From RGIG9079 sp964567845 (GTDB lineage Bacteria; Bacteroidota; Bacteroidia; Bacteroidales; Marinifilaceae): a stretch of DNA of 18,385 bases. Positions within the stretch are counted from its first letter, which is position 1. Every line of letters begins with the position of its first letter. The translations under genes were made by a program, and so were the position numbers. The notes under the pieces were generated by a model, which was not told where the DNA came from, did no database searches, and worked only from the letters and a program-made list of their open reading frames with translations. The stretch covers positions 1 to 18,385 of the forward strand of contig CAZMOG010000036.1 of assembly GCA_964567845.1 (NCBI GenBank). Reading direction: 5' to 3'. Below are positions 6,860-12,361 of the stretch, in pieces.

Positions 6860-7813
6860 ATGGAGAAGATCAATTCAAAACTGATAATTGTTATTCCTTG
6901 TTATAACGAGGAGGAGGTGCTACCCGAGTGTGTTAAGCAACTTTCAGCCATAATAGATGAATTGGAGCAGAGCGGTAAGATTGCTTCCGGTGCAATGTTG
7001 TTGGTGGACGATGGCTCTAAGGATAAAACGTGGAGTTTGATTCGGGACTTTGGAGTCAAGATGCAGGGCAGGGTATGTGGATTGAAACTTGCACACAATG
7101 TAGGACATCAGAATGCTCTTTGGGCAGGAATGGAGTGGGCTGCCAACAAAAGCGATATGATTATTAGTATAGATGCTGATCTTCAGGATGATATACACGC
7201 CATAATTGAGATGGTCGATTGTTACAATCGTGGGGCGGATATTGTTTATGGTGTGCGTCGTGAGCGTGAAACGGATACCTTCTTTAAACGTTTTACAGCC
7301 CAGTCTTTCTATAAATTCATTAAGGCAATGGGAGCCGATATTGTTTACAATCACGCAGATTTTCGTTTGGTCAGCAACAGAGCTTTACAATCATTCATAT
7401 TAATGCCTGAACGCAATATGTTTCTGCGTGGAATGGTGCGTACATTGGGGTATAATGAAGAGAGTGTCTATTATGACCGCAAGGAGCGTTTTGCCGGAGA
7501 GTCAAAATATCCGTTAAAGAAAATGTTACGTTTTGCTTGGGATGGAATAACATCATTCTCTAACGGACCTTTGCATATTATTGTAGTTGGCGGTATGTTT
7601 TTCTGGCTTGTTGCATTTGCAGTTGTTCTGTACTGCCTGTATCAGTTTATCATTGGGCATACTGTTCCCGGATGGACTTCGTTGATTATTTCAGTTTGGT
7701 TCGTTGGCGGTGCAATTCTCCTTGCCGTTGGTGTCATTGGTGAGTATATTGGCAAGATTTATAAAGAGGTTAAACGCCGCCCCCGCTATCTGATACAGGA
7801 AGAGATTAGTTAG
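6860..7813 (+). CDS. GT2 polyprenyl-phosphate glycosyltransferase (GtrB/DPM1-like)
   Basis: This 317-residue enzyme would transfer a sugar from a nucleotide donor to undecaprenyl phosphate on the cytoplasmic side of the inner membrane. The GT-A domain shows IIVIPCYNEEEVLPE (residues 9-23), LLVDDGSKDKTW (47-58) and the metal-binding stretch SIDADLQDD (103-111). NHADFRLVSNRAL (164-176) and RFAGESKYPLKKMLRFAWDGI (210-230, broken here by its GESKYPLKK core) are hallmarks of the GtrB/DPM1/ArnC group. Two membrane helices follow (about 238-262 and 273-297), then a basic tail. The ATG at 6860 is preferred over a TTG at 6833 that overlaps the GtrA stop, because the family normally begins a few residues before the first beta strand. 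It ends the plus-strand operon. Confidence 0.92.
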   Translation: MEKINSKLIIVIPCYNEEEVLPECVKQLSAIIDELEQSGKIASGAMLLVDDGSKDKTWSLIRDFGVKMQGRVCGLKLAHNVGHQNALWAGMEWAANKSDMIISIDADLQDDIHAIIEMVDCYNRGADIVYGVRRERETDTFFKRFTAQSFYKFIKAMGADIVYNHADFRLVSNRALQSFILMPERNMFLRGMVRTLGYNEESVYYDRKERFAGESKYPLKKMLRFAWDGITSFSNGPLHIIVVGGMFFWLVAFAVVLYCLYQFIIGHTVPGWTSLIISVWFVGGAILLAVGVIGEYIGKIYKEVKRRPRYLIQEEIS

Positions 7814-7850
7814 GAGTGAACAGTAATAAACTAACTCCTAACTCCTAACT
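7808..7850. repeat. GTTAGGA tandem and inverted repeats at a convergent gene junction
   Basis: Between and across the two convergent stop codons lie AGTTAGGAGT (7808-7817) and its exact reverse complement ACTCCTAACT, which occurs twice in overlap (7834-7843 and 7841-7850). This gives a 10-bp stem with a 16- or 23-base loop. On the minus strand the right side reads as tandem GTTAGGA units. No T-run follows on either strand, so it is not a standard intrinsic terminator, though a hairpin here could still end or stabilise both transcripts. Confidence 0.5.
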
Positions 7851-9551
7851 CTTAACTTTATATCTCAAGAGGAGAACGACTTGTTTTACGTCGCAGCTGC
7901 GCTTGTCTGAGCGATATACCTGTTCAAAGGTGTAGCGATCGCCATAAAGCTCTTGAAGTTTAATGAAATCCTTCTCGCCTACAAGCATATAGCCTTTGGT
8001 GTCTTTATTTGGATATTTGTCGGGGTCAAAAACACCAACACTATCATTAAGATACCAGTTAATACCAAAGAAGTGCAACATGTAACTTGATACATACGAT
8101 GTAATAGGTTCTCCGTTGGCAATTTTTGAAACCTCGTCCGCAATCACTTTATCGCTCTTGCTTGTCAATAATGGTGGCTGATATACAGCATCGAGCGATA
8201 AGAATATCGATACTGCAACTGCACAAATAGAGAAGAGTAATTTTTTCTCTTGATTCTTTTCGGCATTGTAACGAACAAACTGCCATATAGCATAGGCAGG
8301 TAAGCTTATGAATATGATTGTTAATACTGTTATTGGAATAGATTCCAATGCTCGAAGCATGTTTAGGTTATCAATAGCGTGTTTGCCTGTGCCACAAAGT
8401 GAATCGGGAACCAATCCATACTTCACAATAGCAAATGTTAGTAACAGCAGGAATCCAAGTGAACATACAATCCAGCCGAAAATTCTTATTGCTTTGGGGA
8501 AATTCTTCAGCAGCCACTGAGCATAAATTGCAATGTAGTATGCAAGGAATGGGTAGATTGGAAGTATATAAACACTTCTCTTGCTCTTTGGAATGCAGTA
8601 AAATGCAACAATGATTACAATAACCAACAGAGCAAAGAGATTATATGGATTCATACCTTTAATCTTTGCCCAAAACTCTTTTAAGGTTACAGTTGGCTTT
8701 TTGTATTTCAAGAAGAAGAGTGATACAAGTAGCATAAGTGTCCAAGGTAAGCATCCGGCAATCAATGATACAAGGTAGTAGTGAGGTGGATTCTCGTGCG
8801 ATTCATAGCTCATTTTTCCCATGAATCTTCCAAAATTCTCCTCCATAACCAAATCAATGAATGGCTGTCCGCCCCTTTGGTATGCTGCAATATACCACAA
8901 TGCAGGAAGTATTGCAGAAAGAATTGCAGTCAATCCATACTTCCACACGCAACGCCAAAAGTTTTCACCACGCATTAATGAGAAGATACCCATGGTTAAA
9001 CATGGTAAAATTATACCTACCGGGCCCTTAGTCAAGGTCGCGCATCCCATTAGAATTGTTGCTATTACAGGAATTCCACGCATCCCTTTTTCGGCCCATT
9101 TGTAGAGTTGTAATAGTGCAAGTACAATCAATCCGGTAAGAACCATGTCAACGCGGCATGCAAATATTGCTCTGTGTACCTCGAAAAATGTAAAGCAAAT
9201 TAATGATGCCAATAGTGCAGTGGTTTCATCTTTGCGTTTGGCAAAGAATATAAAGCAACCGATAAGCATTGCTATTGCAGCTGCCGCCGACGGGAAACGT
9301 GATGTAAAAAGAGTCACTTCACCCGGAATCAGTGAAGTGGCTGCTATGCACCAGTGAAAAAAGGGAGGTTTGTATGCCAATTCACCACCGTTATTTGTTG
9401 GTAGAATCCAATCGCCATTTTGCAACATTGTAACGGCAACGATAGATTCACGAGGCTCTCCTTTTGTATTGAACTCGGTTAAGCCTAAAAAGGGTATTGT
9501 TGTAAGTATAGCGAAAGCTACTACAATCCAAAACGATTTTGATTTAAGCAT
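7845..9551 (-). CDS. ArnT/PMT-like integral membrane glycosyltransferase
   Basis: This 568-residue polytopic inner-membrane protein belongs to the GT-C superfamily (dolichyl-phosphate-mannose mannosyltransferase / ArnT type). Such enzymes take a sugar from a polyprenyl-phosphate carrier on the periplasmic side and attach it to lipid A, core LPS or protein. The N-terminus has a membrane helix (about residues 6-24), then the first periplasmic loop with NTKGEPRES, where E32 occupies the place of the catalytic acidic residue, and LAYKPPFFHW (59-68), the typical YxKPP-type motif. About ten more hydrophobic segments follow, and a soluble periplasmic tail of roughly 110 residues starts after the helix at about 440-460. 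An AAAGGAGG sequence lies three bases ahead of the ATG. It is downstream of the SPOR lipoprotein gene (27-base gap) and faces the GtrA/GT2 pair, which could make its donor. The true acceptor is unknown. Confidence 0.88.
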   Translation of the reverse strand: MLKSKSFWIVVAFAILTTIPFLGLTEFNTKGEPRESIVAVTMLQNGDWILPTNNGGELAYKPPFFHWCIAATSLIPGEVTLFTSRFPSAAAAIAMLIGCFIFFAKRKDETTALLASLICFTFFEVHRAIFACRVDMVLTGLIVLALLQLYKWAEKGMRGIPVIATILMGCATLTKGPVGIILPCLTMGIFSLMRGENFWRCVWKYGLTAILSAILPALWYIAAYQRGGQPFIDLVMEENFGRFMGKMSYESHENPPHYYLVSLIAGCLPWTLMLLVSLFFLKYKKPTVTLKEFWAKIKGMNPYNLFALLVIVIIVAFYCIPKSKRSVYILPIYPFLAYYIAIYAQWLLKNFPKAIRIFGWIVCSLGFLLLLTFAIVKYGLVPDSLCGTGKHAIDNLNMLRALESIPITVLTIIFISLPAYAIWQFVRYNAEKNQEKKLLFSICAVAVSIFLSLDAVYQPPLLTSKSDKVIADEVSKIANGEPITSYVSSYMLHFFGINWYLNDSVGVFDPDKYPNKDTKGYMLVGEKDFIKLQELYGDRYTFEQVYRSDKRSCDVKQVVLLLRYKVKS

Positions 9552-9554
9552 AAT

Positions 9555-9562
9555 CCTCCTTT
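9555..9562 (-). promoter_or_regulatory. Unusually strong Shine-Dalgarno-like site for the ArnT-like gene
   Basis: On the minus strand AAAGGAGG is followed by ATT and then the ATG at 9551. Full complementarity to the 16S tail is rare in Bacteroidetes, and the three-base spacing is short. It supports 9551 as the start of a gene that follows closely behind another in the same transcript. Confidence 0.5.
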
Positions 9563-9578
9563 ATTTTGTTTGTTTATG

Positions 9579-10043
9579 TTATTGACGAATCAACAACCAA
9601 GCATCAGAATATTGTGTACGTACCTCTGCCAATTTCTGGCGAGCCTCGTTCTCGGTTGCGAATGATGCGCAGCTAACACGGTTCATGTTGTTTGTGTTCT
9701 TCATAATAGAGCAACCTGTAAATCCGTCATTCTTCAAATTCTCCATAAGGCGTGTTGCATTGTCAATATTTCCAAAACTACCGACTATAATACAGTATTT
9801 CTCTGCAGTTCCGTGTGTGACTGTAACACTCTCAGTTCTTGCAGGGGCTGTGGTTGTTGAAGATACTGTTGTCATCTGAACGCTCTGCTGTTGCTGAGTA
9901 ACCGGAGTTACTGTAACAGGAGCCGATGTTGTTGATGATGTGGGAGTATCGTAAACATTTTCCCATGATGTGTAGTTTTTTTGAGACTTACAGCCGGTCA
10001 TAAATAGTGCTCCGGCAACCATAATGTAAAGGATTTTCTTCAT
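9579..10043 (-). CDS. SPOR-domain lipoprotein
   Basis: This 154-residue lipoprotein has a signal peptide MKKILYIMVAGALFMTGC, with lipobox MTGC and lipidated Cys18. The residues after the cysteine are KSQK, not acidic, so it probably stays facing the periplasm. Residues 30-75 form a low-complexity linker rich in Thr, Ser, Val and Gln. Residues 80-154 form a SPOR domain: YCIIVGSFGNIDNATRLMENL, split here by its IVGSF core, then GFTGCSIM, then RVSCASFATENEARQKL and a final WLLI strand. SPOR domains bind denuded glycan strands of septal peptidoglycan, so a role at the division site or in cell-wall anchoring is likely. It is the first gene of a two-gene unit with the ArnT-like enzyme and starts about 34 bases after a predicted transcription start. 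Confidence 0.9.
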   Translation of the reverse strand: MKKILYIMVAGALFMTGCKSQKNYTSWENVYDTPTSSTTSAPVTVTPVTQQQQSVQMTTVSSTTTAPARTESVTVTHGTAEKYCIIVGSFGNIDNATRLMENLKNDGFTGCSIMKNTNNMNRVSCASFATENEARQKLAEVRTQYSDAWLLIRQ

Positions 10044-10083
10044 TTTGTTACTATTTGTTAAATGATTTATTGTGATTTTAGTG

Positions 10084-10091
10084 CAAAGGTA
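10084..10091 (-). promoter_or_regulatory. -7 box of the SPOR lipoprotein promoter
   Basis: On the minus strand this reads TACCTTTG, a perfect match to the Bacteroides -7 consensus TAnnTTTG. The start of transcription would be near 10077, some 34 bases ahead of the ATG at 10043. No good TTTG -33 box is found at the usual spacing. Confidence 0.55.
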
Positions 10092-10104
10092 ATCTTTTTT
10101 TCAT

Positions 10105-10112
10105 TACCTTTG
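10105..10112 (+). promoter_or_regulatory. -7 box of the transketolase promoter
   Basis: TACCTTTG is a perfect TAnnTTTG match. The predicted transcription start near 10119 leaves a 5' leader of about 43 bases before the ATG at 10162. The expected -33 region overlaps the mirror-image -7 box of the divergent gene and shows no clear TTTG. Confidence 0.6.
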
Positions 10113-10161
10113 TGCAGATTGGATTTAAAAGAAATTTAACAAATTAATATTTTAAAAGATT

Positions 10162-12186
10162 ATGAACATTATTGACAGAGCTTCGGATAATATCCGAATT
10201 CTTGCAGCCTCAATGGTTGAGAAATCGAAGTCTGGACACCCCGGTGGTGCAATGGGTGGAGCAGACTTTGTTAACGTATTGTACTCTCAGTTCTTAAACT
10301 TTGATCCAGATGATTTGCAATGGCCATTCCGTGACCGTTTCATTTTGGATCCGGGCCACATGGCTCCAATGTTGTATTCTGTATTGAGTATGATTGGTGC
10401 TTACTCAATGGAGGAGTTGCAGACTCTTCGCCAGTGGGGAAGTGTATGTCCTGGACACCCTGAGATTGATCAGGCTCGTGGAGTTGAGAATACATCAGGA
10501 CCTCTTGGTCAGGGTTGTGCTATGGCGGTAGGTGCTGCTATTGCTGAGCGTTTCTTGGTTGCTCGTTTCGGAGAGTGGATGGCTCACAAGACATATTCAT
10601 ATATATCTGACGGAGCAGTTGAAGAGGAGATCAGCCAGGCTGCCGGACGTATTGCCGGAACTCTTGGTTTGTCTAACTTGATTATGTTCTATGACTCTAA
10701 TAACATTCAGTTGTCAACAAAGGTTGAGCATGTTATGAAAGAGGATACTGCCAAGAAGTACGAGGCTTGGGGTTGGGATGTTATCACAGTAAACGGTAAC
10801 GACGCAGAGGAGTTGGCTGCTGCTATAAAGAAGGCACAGGCTGCTACTGAGAAACCAACTTTGATTATTGGTAACACATTGATGGCTAAGGGTGCTTTGA
10901 CAGCAGCGTGCGAGGATTTCTCAAATACAGTATCTACACACGGACAGCCATTGTCTGCTGCCGGTGCTTGTATCAACGAGACTATCAAGGGGCTTGGTGG
11001 TGATCCGGAGAATCCATTTGTGATTTTCGACGAGGTTAAGGAGTACTATGCTAATTGTTTGGATGCTAAACGTGCTTACGTTAAGGCTAAGAAAGAGGAG
11101 TATGCAGCATGGCAGCAGGCTAATCCTGAGTTGGCAGCTCAGTTGAAGGCATATTTGGCAGGCGATATGGCTGCTGTTGATTTCAAGGCTATTGCTCACA
11201 AACCAGGTGTTGCTACACGTCAGGCTTCTGCTGATGTTTTGGTTGAGTTGGCTAAGGCTTACGATAACTTTATCGTATCTTCTGCAGACTTGTCAAACTC
11301 TGATAAAACCGATGGTTATATCAAGGGAGGTGCACGCGATCTTGTTAAGGGAGATTTCAGTGGTAAGTTCTTCCAGGCCGGTGTTGCTGAGTTGACAATG
11401 GCTTGTATCTGTAATGGTATTGCTCTTCACGGTGGTGCTCGTACAGCATGTGCAACATTCATGTTCTGTTCTGATTACATGAAGCCTGCTTTGCGTTTGT
11501 CTGCTTTGATGGAGTTGCCTGTTATTTATATCTGGTCTCACGATTCATTCCGCGTAGGCGAGGATGGACCTACTCACGAGCCTGTTGAGCATGAGGCACA
11601 GCTTCGTTTGATGGAGCAGTTGAAGAACCATCACGGAGAGAATAGTGTATTGGTATTGCGTCCTGCTGATGCAGCTGAAACAAGTGTATGTTGGAAGATG
11701 GCTATCGAGAATACCAAGACTCCGACTGCTTTGATTCTATCTCGTCAGAATATCAAGGATCTTCCTGCAGCTACTGATCGTTACGACGAGGCTTTGCAGG
11801 CTGAGAAGGGTGGTTACATTGTAACTAAGACAGGTGCTGAGCCTAAGGTTGTTTTGTTGGCTTCTGGTTCAGAGGTTGCAACTTTGGTTGAGGCTGCCGA
11901 GCTTCTTAAGGAGCGCGATGGAATTGCAGCTCAGATTGTTTCTGTTCCTTCAGAGGGATTGTTCCGCAGCCAGTGTAAGGAGTACCAGGAGGAGGTTATC
12001 CCTGCAGCATTGCCTAAGTTCGGTTTGACCGCAGGTCTTCCTGTTACATTGGCCGGCTTGGTTGGTGCTAATGGTACTGTATATGGTTTGGATCACTTCG
12101 GATATTCAGCACCTGCAAAGGTATTGGATGAGAAGTTCGGATTCACCGGCGAGAATATTTACAACGAGATTAAGAAATTATTTTAA
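10162..12186 (+). CDS. tkt: Transketolase
   Basis: This full-length, 674-residue thiamine-diphosphate enzyme moves two-carbon units between ketose and aldose phosphates in the non-oxidative pentose phosphate pathway. It is cytoplasmic. The pyrophosphate-binding half has SGHPGG (residues 24-29), DPGHMAPMLYS (63-73), the TPP motif from SDG (149-151) to N180, and ENTSGPLGQG (109-118). The pyrimidine half has ADLSNSDKT (375-383), the catalytic glutamate E410 in GVAELTM, and SHDSFRVGEDGPTHEPVEH (459-477). LRPADAAE (499-506) and LSRQN (526-530) follow, and the C-terminal domain starts near residue 560. GHM in place of GHG and SDG in place of GDG differ from enterobacterial enzymes but match my recollection of Bacteroidales forms. 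Repeated use of a few codons (for example GAG, AAG, GCT) suggests high expression. It is monocistronic, ending at a strong terminator. Confidence 0.97.
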   Translation: MNIIDRASDNIRILAASMVEKSKSGHPGGAMGGADFVNVLYSQFLNFDPDDLQWPFRDRFILDPGHMAPMLYSVLSMIGAYSMEELQTLRQWGSVCPGHPEIDQARGVENTSGPLGQGCAMAVGAAIAERFLVARFGEWMAHKTYSYISDGAVEEEISQAAGRIAGTLGLSNLIMFYDSNNIQLSTKVEHVMKEDTAKKYEAWGWDVITVNGNDAEELAAAIKKAQAATEKPTLIIGNTLMAKGALTAACEDFSNTVSTHGQPLSAAGACINETIKGLGGDPENPFVIFDEVKEYYANCLDAKRAYVKAKKEEYAAWQQANPELAAQLKAYLAGDMAAVDFKAIAHKPGVATRQASADVLVELAKAYDNFIVSSADLSNSDKTDGYIKGGARDLVKGDFSGKFFQAGVAELTMACICNGIALHGGARTACATFMFCSDYMKPALRLSALMELPVIYIWSHDSFRVGEDGPTHEPVEHEAQLRLMEQLKNHHGENSVLVLRPADAAETSVCWKMAIENTKTPTALILSRQNIKDLPAATDRYDEALQAEKGGYIVTKTGAEPKVVLLASGSEVATLVEAAELLKERDGIAAQIVSVPSEGLFRSQCKEYQEEVIPAALPKFGLTAGLPVTLAGLVGANGTVYGLDHFGYSAPAKVLDEKFGFTGENIYNEIKKLF

Positions 12187-12208
12187 TCAGAGTTGATTTA
12201 AATAATTG

Positions 12209-12241
12209 TGGGCGAGGCTTTTAGTCTCGCCCATTTTCTTT
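12209..12241 (+). terminator. Rho-independent terminator of transketolase
   Basis: TGGGCGAG (12209-12216) pairs with CTCGCCCA (12226-12233), and further inner pairs are possible in the loop. A T-rich tail, TTTTCTTT, begins at 12234. It lies 22 bases after the stop codon. Confidence 0.9.
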
Positions 12242-12332
12242 ATGGTAAATTTTCTGCATTGTTGAAATCTTAAAAATATTTAAATGTTAATTTTTTTGAA
12301 GAAAGGTTCTTTTACAATTGTTACTTGTTAAT

Positions 12333-12340
12333 TATTTTTG
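12333..12340 (+). promoter_or_regulatory. -7 box ahead of the GLUG lipoprotein pair
   Basis: TATTTTTG is a perfect TAnnTTTG match. Transcription would begin near 12347, about 15 bases before the ATG at 12362, which argues against translation from the TTG at 12338. A poor TTTT at 12310-12313 is the only -33 candidate (19-base spacing). The rest of the 12242-12332 region is AT-rich with no gene seen. Confidence 0.5.
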
Positions 12341-12361
12341 TGGAAATTTATTATTAAGTCT

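Noticed and set aside
10224..10776. Altered transketolase motifs (GHM for GHG, SDG for GDG) as a sign of lost activity.
   Set aside because: All other cofactor and catalytic residues are present, and these variants fit my recollection of Bacteroidales transketolases.
12338..12361. A TTG start for the first GLUG lipoprotein.
   Set aside because: It lies on the predicted -7 box; the ATG at 12362 begins a standard lipoprotein signal peptide.
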